Shown: positions 29,554 to 42,336, counted from the stretch's first letter. The stretch is DNA of 64,000 nt from Meconema thalassinum (GCA_946902985.2 OX336389.2:1013731441-1013795440), one strand, 5' to 3'. Made by a program: numbers and translations. Notes: a model not told the origin generated them from the sequence alone.

Positions 29554-31394
29554 GTTTGAACAATGAACCAACGCAATAATATTCATCTGATGGTACATAA
29601 CACTATGTCCTACATATAGAAAAATCGAACATCCGGCATAATTAGACGGTTCTCTTGTCACTGTCTGCTCTGAACTGGGAGAAATTTCCTGTGTGTGGGT
29701 CTACTCGTTATATCTTATCCTCCTTGGCTTTCCCCCGCCCACCCGTATTCCTGTCTGTGTTCATCGAGCAATGTAAAATACGTGTACTGCCAAGTTTGGA
29801 ACATCCTAATATGGTGTATGTTATTGTATTCTGGACATCTTCAACTATTAAAGGCCAGTTTTTATTCTCGTCACACGTAAGCTAAACATACCTCTTAAAG
29901 CGCACACGGTCTAATGAAGATGTCCCGGAAATTGTAATACTGCCGTTAATGCCAGCTTTGGTTTATTGAAGATTTGGTACTGTACCCGAAATTCACATAA
30001 CCCCCACCTATTATCCGAAGGATGGAAAGGATTGCAAGGGACGCTGATACCCAGCTAGATAAACCAACAAATCCCTGCTAGATGGTTAGCTAGGAACCTC
30101 TCGGTATAACGATATTTATAAAAAATACGATAGTAGGCCTACTTACGTACAAATCCTACAACAAAGTATTGGAGGACTGGATCCCAGGAATCTCGAGGAT
30201 GAACGGTTTAAAATGTGGGCTCCAGTACCTAACTAGTAGTACCACCGCAGTTAATTATTTAATGAATAGATCGCAAAGTTCTATAAAGGGGAACAGGCAA
30301 ACTAACCTGTTAATATTTATTCAAAAGAACAACACATAGAAACAATGCCCAACAAAAATTAGTCAGATCACACGCTTGAAAAACAAAACTTGTTACTCAA
30401 ATAAGATCAATACTTACTTCTTCTAGAAGCAAAATGTACCGTGAATTTCGGTGTTAGGACTTCACTATGTCCTCATTAAGGAGAAAATAAAAATTAATCT
30501 TATAGACGACTGGTCTATAAAATGTTTAAAAAACATCAACTACTTGTTGATCAAACTATACTTCCACTATTTATTAAGTCTCGTAAAATAACGCTTTTTA
30601 TTTACATTCTTCACCCTAGATGATACATGGGCCTCTTTAGTACAACGTTTCTTAAAATACTACATCCTAATAAAATATTTTAAAATTCAAATTATTATTA
30701 TAACTAATATTTACAATATTTCTCAAATTTATCGTGGCCTGCACGATATTCCTTCCTTCTCCTCGATCTTTCTAGATCACAACAATATTTCTTTACGTAA
30801 TTCTTTTCATAAGATCACACAATATCCTTTTACAATCGCTTAAAGTCATCAATTCCTTAAGAACATATGTAACGAACAATTAAGCTAATTACTGTTCAAT
30901 ATTAGTCACAATCATTAATAAATTCGATAAAAATAGTTATATGACAGACTATCTTTGTGGTTATATCCTATTCGAATATAGTGGTTTGCGATACTTGACT
31001 TTACCTACATATACATCGCATTATTTATACATTATTTTCACTGACAACACTGCCATAAATACCTTTTACAGATCGCTATTCCACGTCGTAAACATTGAAA
31101 TATTTAAACTTCCACAGAACAAGATTCTCAACTGGCGTTGCATTATACGCATACATTTCATTATTAACATTTCTCCACATCTCGACTTACGACAGCACGG
31201 AATTTCAGTAACTAGATCACACACGAATGCATGATGTATACTTCAGATTACAGTAACCTCTATCGATTATACATTCCATATCGTACTCGTAAATACCCTT
31301 AACTTGTTCCAACATCAACGCTTATCATTCCTATAAAACATTTCATTTCATTACAACCTCCGGAACCAAACACTCGGAGCCCAAAGGTAAATCC
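29554..31394. other. no gene seen; 1.8 kb AT-rich
   Basis: Open frames here are short and without recognisable domains. The sequence is strongly AT-rich from 30240 to 31370 and may be an old, unrecognised repeat. Confidence 0.45.
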
Positions 31395-32290
31395 ATTGAA
31401 TTCTTCGAACTTAAATCATGCCAGAAAGTTCTTACCAAAAGTTCTGGTGAAAATGTGACTGAAAATGCAACGCTTGCATCCTACGAAGTATCTCAGCTTC
31501 TCGCATTGCTTCAGCAATTATTTTGTGCAAGAGAATGCTGGGCAATGCTGCCGCAAAGCTTGAAGTACCGTCCCGCTGTCTAACAATACTGTGCAAATGC
31601 GTATTATAGATATGTCAAGCAAAATTGAAGAGACATTGTTGGCAAGGCTCCACATGTGTGACATGTTTGTTTTGCAGTTGGATGAGAGTACCGACATATC
31701 AAAAGGGCGATAATGTTGCTTTCGTCTTTTTTATGTCATGACGAAATATATGAAGATTTTCTTTTTTCCTGTGGCTAGTACACACAACAGAAGACGATAT
31801 TTTCGCAGCTCTGAACGATTATTGTAATATACATATCACCTGGAAGAAATATGTTGGTCTGTCTACAGATGGCGCGAACGCTATATCTGGATGCAGGAAG
31901 GGCCTTCAAGTTGAAGTGAAAAATGTAGCTCCAATTATGAAGTGGACACATTCCTGTATTCACCGTGAAGCATTAGTATCCAAAAGACTGCATGAACTTC
32001 TGCAGAGTACCCTTAATGAAGTGGTGAAAATAATAAACAATGTCAAAACCTGTTCCTTAAAATGCAGGTTATTTGCATTGCTCTGCAAAGAAATGGGTAG
32101 TGAGCATGAACAGCTTCTCATTCATACTAAAGTGCACTGACTATCAACGGGCAGGATCTTATCGAGTTCTTTTTTAAGCTGAAAGATGAGGTACGGATCT
32201 TTCTTCTTGGGACGATACATGAGGATTTCCTCAATGAATTTTCTTGGCATTGCAGAACTGTTTACTTACCTGACGTGTTTGATTACTCGA
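31395..32290 (+). pseudogene. ZBED5-like hAT transposase relic
   Basis: Conceptual translation in shifting frames gives the expected order: a KSSGENVTENATLASYEVSQ block, LQLDESTDISK near 31676, then YVGLSTDGANAISGCRKGLQ, IMKWTHSCIHREALVSKRLH and LKCRLFALLCKEMGSEHEQL in 31844-32140. These are hallmarks of the ZBED5/FAM200-type hAT lineage. Several frameshifts and stops (for example after HTKVH at 32138-32140) show it is dead. It belongs to a third hAT lineage in this window, distinct from the DUF659 and ZMYM1-like ones. Confidence 0.75.
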
Positions 32291-32333
32291 ATGTTTTGAA
32301 TTTGAGTTTGCAAGGTGACTACATTGATATCTT

Positions 32334-32622
32334 CAGCGCTGGCGAAAATGACAACGCCTATTGGTTTGATTGGTAAGGAAGTCCTCTTGAGCATGGAGAT
32401 ATTGAGGAACTTCAGAGATGAGCTGCCAGATGCCGCTAGGTTGTTCATGGAAGATATATATCTAGAACAGACTTACAAATAATATAATCAAGGGCACAGA
32501 GGAAATGGAACGTAAGGAATCACTGTTGGTGTTTGCGAAAGGGAAGAGAAAGAATGAAACAAATAGAACAAAGAGAAGCAAAAGCTAACTCTGACTGACC
32601 GTGTATTTCAAAGAATACACCA
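32334..32622 (-). repeat. BEL/Pao LTR fragment
   Basis: Aligns with the end of the BEL LTR at 9075-9351: both carry GAAGATATATATCTAGAACA, TCACTGTTGGTGTTTG and the terminal GTGTATT...AATACACCA. It is clearly diverged from the two LTRs of the complete element, so it comes from an older or related family member. Confidence 0.75.
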
Positions 32623-33080
32623 AGCTGTCAATTCCACTTTCAAAATATGTTACAGTCAACACTCAGTTGCTTCCTTCACGGTAAATACACTGGCGTTCGA
32701 TATTGAGCTCAGACAATTGTTTTAAATAAATCCTCAGATTTAAGTAACTATTAATATGATCTGAGCCATATAAAACTGACATATTCCTTAGAATTCGACG
32801 AATAAAAAATACTAGGAAGTATTTATAATGTTATGATGCTTCCTAAAACATTATGAAACATTATGGTGAACATCTGAATGTATTATAATGAAACATTCTG
32901 ATGAACTTTAAAACCTTGTAATGAAGCATTCCACACTTCTATAAAATGAATTCGAATACAGTCGAAAAATTATTCACTATCAAACATTTTGCGACGAAGA
33001 ATAAAATAAATTTTACGCAACGCCAAAGAGACACACGATGACGTTAAAAATATTAACTTGAAATTACAATTAAACTGAAC
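32623..33080. other. no gene seen
   Basis: AT-rich. The word ATTATGAAACATTA and variants recur around 32830-32930. Nothing else recognised. Confidence 0.4.
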
Positions 33081-33130
33081 TAACAAAAGCTAAAAACATG
33101 GAAAATAAATTGTCACATAACTACATAAAA

Positions 33131-33439
33131 AAGCCGGTCCCGTGTTGTTGGGGTAGCGCTCCTGCCTCTCACCCAGAGGCCACTGGTTTGATTCCCAGCT
33201 CCGTCAGGGATTTTAGAAACTGACGTGAGGGCTGAAACGGGGTGCACTCAGCCTTGTGAGGTCAATTGAGTAGCTGTCTGCCAGTGAGGCAGCATCCCGA
33301 TCACGAAAACCAAGATTAACGACTGAGGGGACCCGATGCGCTGATCACGCGTCATCCCAATGTCTGCAGGCCAAATGGCTGGGCAGAGGTCGCTTGGTAG
33401 GCCTTAGGCCCTCACGGGCTGTAGTGTCAGGGGCTATTT
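33131..33439 (+). mobile_element. tRNA-derived SINE, family B, with long flanking repeats
   Basis: The tRNA-like head begins GCCGGTCCCGTGTTGTTGGG with a B box GGTTTGATTCCC at 33185-33196. The body carries GCTGTCTGCCAGTGAGGCAG and ends near GGGGCTATTT. It is flanked by direct repeats of nearly 50 bp: 33081-33130, and 33440-33481 continued at 34947-34955 after the Tc1 element is removed. They differ by one indel and two substitutions. That is far longer than usual SINE target duplications. Confidence 0.75.
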
Positions 33440-33481
33440 TAACAAAAGCTAAAACATGGAAAATAAATGATCACATAACTA

Positions 33482-34946
33482 CACACATCAAAAAAAGTTT
33501 TGCATCACCTCGGTTCCAAGAGTTCCGGAACCTTTAAATACAAAGGGAATAGAGATCAACACAAACAACATTTCAGCTCGTTTTATTGCTCATGAGACCC
33601 ACACATTGCATGTTGTACCATCATACAGCTAGACTTTCAGCATTTGTGGTCCAGATTGCAGTACACACCACTACCTCTAATACCCAGTAGCACGTCCTCT
33701 TGCATTGATGCATGCCTGTATTCGTCGTGGCATACTATCCACAAGTTCATCAAGACACTGTTGGTCCAAATTGTCCCACTCCTCAACGACAATTCGGCGT
33801 AAATCTCTCAGAGTGGTTGGTGGGTCAAGACGTCCATAAACAGCCCTTTTCAACATATCCCAGGCATGTTCGATAGGGTTCATGTCTGGCGAACATGCTG
33901 GCCACTGTAGTCGAGCTATGTCGTTAACTTGAAGGAACGCATTCACAAGATGTGCACGATGAGGTCGAGAATTGTCGTCCATGAAGACAAATACCTCTCC
34001 AATATTCTGCCGATATGGGTGCACTATGGGTCGGAGGATGTCATTCAGGTATCGTAAAGCCGTTTCGGAGCCTTCCATGACCACCAGTGGCGTACGTCGG
34101 CCCCACATAATGCCACCCCAAAACATCAGGGAACCACCACCTTGCTGCACTCGCTGGACAGTGTGTCTAAGACGTTCAGCCTGACCAGGGTGCCTCCAAA
34201 CACGTCTCCGACGATTGTCTGGTTGAAGGCATATGCGACACTCATCGGTGAAGAGAACGTGATGCCAATTCTGTGGGGTCCATTCAGCATGTTGTTGGGC
34301 CCATCTGTACCGCGCTGCATGGTGTCGGGGTTGCAAAGCTGGACCTCGCCATGGACGTCGGGAGTGAAGTTGCGCATCATGCAGCCTATTGCGCACAGTT
34401 TGAGTTGAAACACGACGTCCTGTGGCTGAACGAAACGCATTATTCAACATGGTGGCATTGCTGTCAGGGTTCCTCCGAGCGGCAATCCGTAAGTAGCGGT
34501 CATCCACAACAGTAGTAGCCCTTGGGCGGCCTGAGCGAGGCCTGTCATCGACAGTTCCTGTATCTCTGTACCTCCTCCATGTCCGAACAACATCGCTTTG
34601 GTTCACTCTGAGACGCCTGGAAACTTCCCTTGTTGAGAGCCCTTCTTGACACAAAGTAACAATGCGGACGCGATCGAACTGCGGTATTGACCTTCTAGGC
34701 ATGGTAGAACTACAGACAACATGAGCAGCGTACCTTCGTCCTGGTGGAATGACTGGAACTGATCGGCTGTCGTACCCCCTCCGTCTAATAGGCCCTGCTC
34801 ATGCATGGTTGTTTACATCTTTGAGCAGTTTTAGTGACATCTATGAACAGTCAAAGGGACTGTATCTTTGATACAATATACACAGTCAACGTCTATATGC
34901 CGGAGATCTGGGAACCGAGGTGATGCAAAACTTTTTTTGATGTGTG
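33482..34946 (-). mobile_element. Tc1-type DNA transposon, apparently complete
   Basis: A 1465-bp element bounded by TA at 33480-33481 and 34947-34948. Terminal inverted repeats start CACACATCAAAAAAAG; the outer 37 bp or so (33482-33518 and 34910-34946) are identical by eye, with an imperfect extension to about 50 bp. A full-length transposase gene lies inside on the minus strand. It inserted into the right-hand flanking repeat of the SINE next door, so it is younger than that SINE. Everything needed for mobility appears to be present. Confidence 0.95.
33677..34702 (-). CDS. Tc1 family transposase (DD34E), intact
   Basis: A 341-codon ORF from ATG 34700-34702 to a stop at 33677. Residues 1-60 hold the paired-like helix-turn-helix (RVRIVTLCQEGLSTREVSRR, LRVNQSDVVRTWRRYR) and 51-61 the GRPR-type linker DDRPRSGRPRAT. 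The catalytic core shows FTDE (Asp153), FMDDN (Asp243) and SPDMNPIEHAWD (Glu278). The D243 to E278 spacing is 34 residues, the DD34E signature of Tc1 elements. The length is typical. No stop or frameshift is present. The protein binds the terminal repeats and catalyses cut-and-paste at TA dinucleotides. This is the best-preserved transposase in the window. Confidence 0.95.
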   Translation of the reverse strand: MPRRSIPQFDRVRIVTLCQEGLSTREVSRRLRVNQSDVVRTWRRYRDTGTVDDRPRSGRPRATTVVDDRYLRIAARRNPDSNATMLNNAFRSATGRRVSTQTVRNRLHDAQLHSRRPWRGPALQPRHHAARYRWAQQHAEWTPQNWHHVLFTDECRICLQPDNRRRRVWRHPGQAERLRHTVQRVQQGGGSLMFWGGIMWGRRTPLVVMEGSETALRYLNDILRPIVHPYRQNIGEVFVFMDDNSRPHRAHLVNAFLQVNDIARLQWPACSPDMNPIEHAWDMLKRAVYGRLDPPTTLRDLRRIVVEEWDNLDQQCLDELVDSMPRRIQACINARGRATGY

Positions 34947-34955
34947 TACATAAAA

Positions 34956-36211
34956 TATTGGTCAAATCTAGAAACCCCAAACATGGCAATCAGCTCCTAA
35001 ATACAGTATAATATAAGCGCTTAGCTACCTTCAGCCTGTATAATTCTTCTGATAACCTGGGCTACTGATGAAGTGGACGACTGCATTCCTTGCTCACATT
35101 TCAAGAATAGCTGCAAGTCAGGCGGGCTTGCCTTCCTGGCGATCCGAACAGCTGTAGTGGCACGCTCTGCCGGCGATACCCTCCCGGGCGCCTGAAGTAG
35201 AACCATTACTGCTTTCGCTCTTTCCTCGGGACTCGTTCGCTTCTGAATCACATGGTTCTGTCGTCAATCTCTTCTATCGGCCCCTGTCTAGAAGGTCTTC
35301 GGTGAATTTGTAGGTTGTTGCGATCATATAAAGAGATTTTCTTGGTGATATCGGAAATTCGTGTAGTTGCATTTGCGTTACGGTAGTGACTTCAGTGGAC
35401 TTCTGGTGTAGATGCAGTACCACACCTTCATGTTTCTTCCTTCGTCGCGCTAGGTCACCTCTGGAATCCACATAATTAATATAGGGTATTCCCCCTCCGT
35501 GTATTTAGTAAGCCATGACTGCTGCCTTCAAAGTATTCATGCTAATGCGTTCTCGTTAACTCAAGTTTGATAGCATGAAAATATTTCCAAAGAGCGGTTG
35601 AAATATTTTATGTTGAAGATATTCTCGTCGTATAATTTTGTACATTAATAATGTTATATATGTGGACTTCTTCTGTATGCAGGTATGTAGTCGACTTTAT
35701 CAATTTGCACTGAATAACGAATTCACTTCGTTTATTTATATTGCAATTCTCGCGTAGCTTTCAATCTAAGTATTTTTCTCGTACTGTTAAATTTCAGCGA
35801 AGCAGGTTCATGTAGCTTGACCGTAGGCTGTGACGTCCTTCCCGTCAACTCAGATTGTCTCGTAGACCTTGGTTCAGTATATATCTTGCTGCTCAAATAA
35901 GACGTCTGTCTTCAACTAGACTTCGAAGTGAAATCATCTCTCTGTGGCTTCATGTCACCCCTCCTTAATTTAAAAAATGGCGTCAATGAGCGCGAACAAA
36001 GACTGTTCAATTCATATTCAATTATTACCTTACTGGGCTTTCGACTTAAAATGGTATTTAATCCATTATGTTTTATTTCCAAATATCTCCATATTTCTGT
36101 AGACTAATTACATATAATTGTTCTATAGTGTAATAATAATTAGCTATACTTCATCAGGTTCTAATTATTTCATTGAGTCAGCCGCTGTCACGTGACTTCC
36201 TAGTACACGCG
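34956..36211. other. no assignable gene; two short minus-strand frames
   Basis: Minus frames at 35021-35251 (GRVSPAERATTAVRIARKAS) and 35274-35471 (LARRRKKHEGVVLHLHQKST) have ordinary-looking composition but match no family I know. They could be an exon or a decayed Gag fragment. The rest is AT-rich flank of the Gypsy insertion, ending in the target CGCG at 36208-36211. Confidence 0.35.
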
Positions 36212-37089
36212 TGTTTTAGATCCCTTTATTGGGGGTGGTTGGATCTAAAAGGAAGAGTTATTGTGTTAATTTATAAAGCAGTGCCTAAAAGGGGGTAGCT
36301 TCCCGTAGCAGGGTAAGCTGACCAGTGTAGAGTGTTGTGTAGTGTTGGGAACTAGGGGGCGCTCCTATAAAGGATGTAGATGTATCTTAGGGGATGGAGT
36401 TTGGCGTATAGGTCAACGCGCTGGTCTTCCAGCTGACTGGCTTGTTATATAACTGAACGTGCTTGTGTCAGCTATGTGGCGCTCACTGCTCTTAGCAGCC
36501 GGGCCGCCGCGAGGAATACAATGATACCTGAGCTAGCACTGTTGGGCTACCATATGTCACGTCTAACCGTGACGGGAATAAGGAAGGGCGTTGGGACGTA
36601 AAGAGGCGTATAAATAGTAAGGCGAGTGTGGTTTACTGACCAAGTGTTTATTGGTCTGTGATGTTGAATTATGAGTCCCTTTCAGGGAATGTAATAATGG
36701 TCACAATGTAAAAGTACAATCTGTGGGTAAAGGTTACAAATACAGGAGATCTGAACACGTCTGACTCACCTCTGATGATAACGTCGATAGCCTGCGGCCG
36801 CTGCACTGTAAGACTGGTAATTGAGAGAGCTTTGTCCTACATAAGGCTCCCTTTTTATAGCTTTCGGCGTTGTTCTGTCAGCATACTGCTGCCTAGATGA
36901 CCTAGTTAATTTGTGTGTCGCTGTTTGTGGTAGTGATGCAATAATTGGTTAAGCTTTCCATACTGGCTAGCTGCCATTGCGGTGTTAATAGATATGTTCT
37001 GGTCTTACAAGATTTGCCAGTTAAGGGTGATTTAAATAGATGATGGGGAGATGTCCTCCAGGGGATGCAGAACCCTGGGGGGCTGTACA
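36212..37089 (-). repeat. Gypsy 3' LTR
   Basis: 878 bp, essentially identical to 49673-50550. The purine-rich AAATGGAGGAGGACGCT on the element strand directly inside this LTR (about 37090-37107) is a reasonable polypurine tract. Confidence 0.95.
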
Positions 37090-39332
37090 AGCGTCCTCCT
37101 CCATTTAGTTCGCGTCCTTGCGAACTGGAACGGAACTGGAGGTTGGGATGTTGATGTAGTTGTTCTTGAAGCCCCCTCGTATCTTCTGTTGGTGTCTTCG
37201 TCGTCGTCGTCGTCGTCGTATAGAATGGGTGATGTCGTGTTGAAGTGTAGGTGTGAGATCAGCCCGTGTTCAGAGGGGAGGGTTATGGGATGTACAGATA
37301 TATATATAACACTGACATTGACATTGAAAAAAAAATTGACATTGCCATTGTTGGCATATTGCAAGTTTCAAAAAGAAGGAAAAAAAACATGGTTTTGATA
37401 CTTATCCGTTACATTGTTGTGCAGGGAGGAAAAACCCAGCTAGACGAGGAATTGTGCCGTCTGGCTTTATTTTGGGGAAAAAGTGCACCCTGCTAAGAGA
37501 AAGATAGAAGAGAATGGAAAAAATGGGTGTTCCAGGGTATAATTTAAGGGAAATATTCAAAGTGCATTTATTGGTTTGGGATAAAACGGAACACCCTGAC
37601 AAATGGGGAAGTTAGAAGAAAGAAAAATGAAAGAAAACAAATCATAGACATTATTTACGTTGGTGGTCTTGATAATGATAACAGATATGACCTGATAATA
37701 ATAATAATAATCATTACATTTGTAATATTCCTGACGATTTATAAGTGAACATAGTAAACATAGTAATAATGATGAACATAGAAAAAATAATGGTTGCCAT
37801 GTTGGTACCCTGTATGTATAGGTATGTTGGCCACCCTTGTGGAACCTTTCAATTGTATGATATGGCGAGTAAATACAAAATAATTTACAATTTACAATTA
37901 TCAACTATCATATATACCTTGTAGAGCTCTGTTACATGGCCAGTTATTGTGTACCTCTTATTCTTTGTGCGCACCTTACCATCATGCCTCGACTACCGTT
38001 CTCTATTCGGCCGTTCCTGGTGCGGTTTAGTGGCTAGTCCACTATTCTCTCCTTGTACTTATCATATAACCTCGTGGTTTTCCGTCGTGGGTCGGAATTC
38101 CACCTTAGGGTCGAAGGTTCGGCACTTACAAACTCCGTGTCGCCCTTCGAGCCTGAAGTAACGCTTCATTTGCGCATGCTGAATGTGTTTGCGTTCAGCG
38201 ATGTTCATCATCCCACGTATGCTGTCCACCGCTGACCGCTGACGTTGTCACCTTTAAGGGTGCAACTAAAATTGATGAGTAGTGTATTTGTGTGTGACAT
38301 AGATGAAGGTATGTGTATTTTGGTGTGGGTAATATATGTACCACAGACATATTCATGCTCCTGGTTATCTGTAAATCGAAAAATGTATCCATGTAAAAAT
38401 GTTCATCTCTTCGTTGCTCCGTGGTCTTCCTGTGTGGGTGAAAGTGGATTAATCATTAATAAGGCATTACAATACATTGCAATGCATTACATGTATATAT
38501 AGAACCTTCATTGGTAGCGCTTAATTTGTAAAACTAAGTGTAGCGCCACTGAAGTCTAACTTAATCTAGGTTAGCCTATGTTAACCTATTTTAGCCTAGT
38601 GTTGTCGGGCTTACCTTGGTAACGGATTTTTAGTCACCAAGTGCCGAAATTTTACCTTAATATACTGTATATATATTAAAAAAAATGCCTTTAGTGTAGA
38701 CTTATGCTGTATTATAATGAATTATCAATAGTTATCATGAATTGTCATGAGTTGTCGGACTTACCCTGATGCCGGGTTTGTGGGTCATCAGGCGCCGATC
38801 GGCGTTACTTAACGCTATCTATCTTAATTATGGTTTTAAAAAATGCTATTTCTAAGCCGAAAGGGTGGCCTTAATCTACTGCCGAAAGATGCTGTGCTAT
38901 TATTAGCAACAGCGTTCAGTAAATTTTCTTATCCTAAGTTGCGTACCAAAGTGCAACTGTGTTATAACTAAAATTTCGACCAAGGCGATCGCCTGAGGCA
39001 ATTTACTTCCTCAGGGCACCACTCGTACGAGTCCTAGAAACACCGGCTGTCTCTAGGGTCGCCGAATTCCGCCCCCTTAATTCTAGGTGTCGACGTCTAT
39101 TACTAGTACTAATCTAGTCGCAGGCGGCTTACGGTGCCACTAAGCAAACCGTTTCGCCCGCTGTACTTATCAGTTCTTTACCGTTGCCATTGCGTATGTA
39201 GTCGTAGTTGGGCCGCCCACGTAACCCTTATGAGGTGCTCGCAATGCCCCTCTCTTAATGCCCATTGGCTGCCCGATGCGTCGCCATTTATGTGGGCTTG
39301 GACATTGTCGTCCAATGGCATAATATTATCTT

Positions 39333-39500
39333 TGCCTTTATCGGCAATCGTAGCCTGCTCTTCGCAGTAATAGAATCTCTTCGCCTTTATCGGCCGCCGT
39401 AGTGTGCTTTTCGCAGTATAAGAATCTCTTCGCCTTTGTCGGCCGCAGTAGTGTGCTTTTCGCAGTATAAGAATCTCTTCGCCTTTGTCGGCCGCAGTAG
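39333..39500. repeat. 49-bp tandem repeat, about 3.4 copies
   Basis: Units begin at 39333, 39382, 39431 and 39480, each with CGCCTTT(A/G)TCGGCCGC and TTTTCGCAGTATAAGAATCT. The middle two are nearly identical and the first is more diverged. The repeat lies inside the Gypsy 3' region. Confidence 0.85.
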
Positions 39501-42208
39501 TATTTCACTCCAACGCACAGGAGCCTTGCTTCCCGCTATGGAAGCCGTACTTACTTAATTTTAACTAAAGTCTAGTCATAATTGGGTCGTCTCTAGGGAC
39601 GCTCTCGAGTCCGGCGCTGAGTGAGCTATTTCTCCCGCCATTCTCAGAAAGTCTCCCTGCAGGTCTTGGCTTCGACGACCGTGGCACATAGTGGGTGTAA
39701 CCGTCTCCGACAAGGGGGATAAGCTATATGCCCCCCTAGATCTCGATGTTTGCCCGTGCCAGGTCACGAATGCTTTGACCTTACGTGGTTCGTCTGTTCG
39801 GTCGGGTCAGTGATTTGTTGAGCCATCTGGGGTAAGGGTCATCATCGCCTACCCCAGCTCTGCCCCCAGTGTGGTACCTCTGGCCTTCGGCTTACGCCGC
39901 TATCACCAATCAGCGTGTTTCAGATTCCTTTTTATGGAGAAAAAAAATATATATAGGCGTAACCTGTGTAAATAATGTATTTTTATGTAAAAATGTAAAA
40001 TTTTCCAAGTGTTGTGGGGTTGTAGAGCTTCTAAGTACATAGACTACTTCTGGTCTACTATTGCTACGTCAGCTTTCCAGCGATAATGCTCTGTTGACCC
40101 TTCATGGAGGTGTTAGTAGGGTCTGTGATGTCAAGTACCCTGTTATTAGGATCTGGGGGTAGTTATTTGTAGAGTGGGCTTAAAGTATGGTAGGAAGGGG
40201 TTGTGCATCTTTGGGCTCAAATAAATGGTGGCCTTGAGCCGGTAATGCTACTAGGATTGCTCCTACAATGAGTGGACTGGGGAGGTAATTCCCGGGATTG
40301 CAAAGATATGAAAATTCCATGCAGGTTTGATAGTAATATTCCTGGTAAATGGATGGGATACTCATGCAGGTATCTGGATATGAGGCATCTGCACTCATAT
40401 AAGGATAGGCGTATGCTGTGTCGTAATAATAATATATCCCTGTCATGCGGGAGTGTTTAGTTAACAAAGAATGGTTAATATATATAATTGTGGCCTCATC
40501 TCTCATTTGGAGATGCGCATTATGCTTATTTAATGTTTGCCGACCCACCCCTAATACTCAGGTGGTAGCATCGTGATCCAAGGCGTAGTAGGCCTTCTCT
40601 TTAGACGCATGAAGTCTATCAACCCCTTGTGTATACTCTGTAATGTAGTGTAGCTGTTTGGGTCGTGTTCATGTGTCTGCGTTGTTTATGTTGGACGTGA
40701 GAAGGTTATTGGAAGGGAGTAAGGTGGTACGCTGGTAGCCTGTTCTCCTGTCATCCTTCCTTGGTCCATGTTGGCTTTCTATCCGCGCCTTGGGATAGTA
40801 AAGCTTCACGACCTAATCTGGTCTGCCATTTGTAGTGTGAATGTGGCCAGTGGTCGTAGTGCGATTGGCCATGTCCTAATCGCCTGGAATGATTTATTTT
40901 AGGAATAGAATCGCGAAAAGAAGTTATTGGGGGGGGGGTCTTGTTTCCTCGGAGCCCCTGTCTGTGTTCGCTTCTAGTTAGTGCGCGCGTGTGTGTGTGC
41001 CTATGTTCCGCTACACCACGTGGACGGTTGGTCTGTTACAGGCTAAGTCGTAATATGTATCGCGTGTATGGGCAGGAGGCGCCCGTGGCCTGCCAACGTC
41101 TTTGCGAACGTGCTCCTATGGGCCCAAGATAAGTTCCGATCTGTCACGTCTTGTCTATTGCTAAATGTCATAAATGTTTTAGCAGTGTTACAAATGTGTT
41201 GGCATTATGATTGCTTAATGCTTGTAATGTCATGGTCAATGCCGATACTACAATAGTGTCTGTCACCAGCAATATTGCCATGTGACGAAATCTGCCCATC
41301 AGCAGTTTGTATGTGTAATGGCTCGGACGTTATGTATGTCAGCTGTCGCCATGTGCCTTCTTGCACGTATGCCATGTTGCTATTGTTCTAAATTCCTGCC
41401 GGACTAATGTGGCAATCCGCCCTAATTAGCTAATGCTGTTGTGTGGCCATTATTTCATAAGACTATTGTCTTACGAAATTATCCTAGCTGTGTCTGGGAA
41501 ATGTATTTTCTATGTCTGGTGTAATTTGAAATTTTATGCCTGGTTTTTGGCGGGAGGAAATGTAGTATTCCCTGTTCATGTATCTGTATGGGCCAATTTC
41601 GGTGTGGTTGGAAGCTTGGATGATTGCTTTCCCTGGTGTCTAATGTTTACTGGGATTGGAACCCGTGATCTCATGTCATTCTCTGTGTTCTATGTCTGCG
41701 TTGTTCATGTTTTGTGCGCTCCTTGTATGTATTTTGATTGTGTTTCCCGTACCAAAAATACCGTTGGTTAGTTAGTTTTTGGTACGAGCGTGGTGTGTGA
41801 TCATGAGTTCGGACCCGGTTGCCTGTAAAGACTTGGTGTGACCCTCTCTGTGCCGCATATATTATGGCACATGTACTGTGTATTTGCAATGCGCAAACGA
41901 AAGTACGCATTCCTGTGAGGAGTTTGCGTATTTTTGAACTCTCCTCGTAGTGTAATTTTGGAAGTTATAGGGTCCTTGGATCGGACGTGAATGATGCGTT
42001 TGTTCCTGTTCACTAGGAGTTGGCTTAGTTCGTCTGTACCGACCAGTCTGGCCCATTGAAGAGTGTGTTATCGCTGACGCGATAGTGTTGAATTACGATG
42101 TCGTGGGCTTTCATTTGTTACTTGCTTACTCTCATGTTTCCGGCACGCGTATGTGGGAACCTGCTTGCTCTCTGTGTAATTGTGAGTGGTGCTTCTCGCA
42201 CTGTAAAA

Positions 42209-42336
42209 AAAAGAAGGAAACTTGTAGTTTAACGTGACCATTAATCTGTAGATCATGAGCCACGGGACTTCCGTTTTACGTGGAATCCAAACCACAGGCC
42301 ATGGCATTTCACTTCGAAAATCTCACATGCCTTGGC
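42209..42336 (-). mobile_element. SINE family C, 5'-truncated copy in Gypsy 3' region
   Basis: Matches the 3' two-thirds of the SINE at 46086-46279 in reverse orientation (ATCATGAGCCACGGGACTTC and CATGGCATTTCACTTCGAAA). Flanked by a perfect 12-bp duplication CGCACTGTAAAA at 42197-42208 and 42337-42348. Confidence 0.88.

Noticed and set aside
33972..34515. Plus-strand frames over the Tc1 gene
   Set aside because: Antisense of the intact transposase.
36902..37090. Identical 62-codon minus frames in both Gypsy LTRs (also 50363-50551)
   Set aside because: Identical because the LTRs are; no start context or domain supports a protein.
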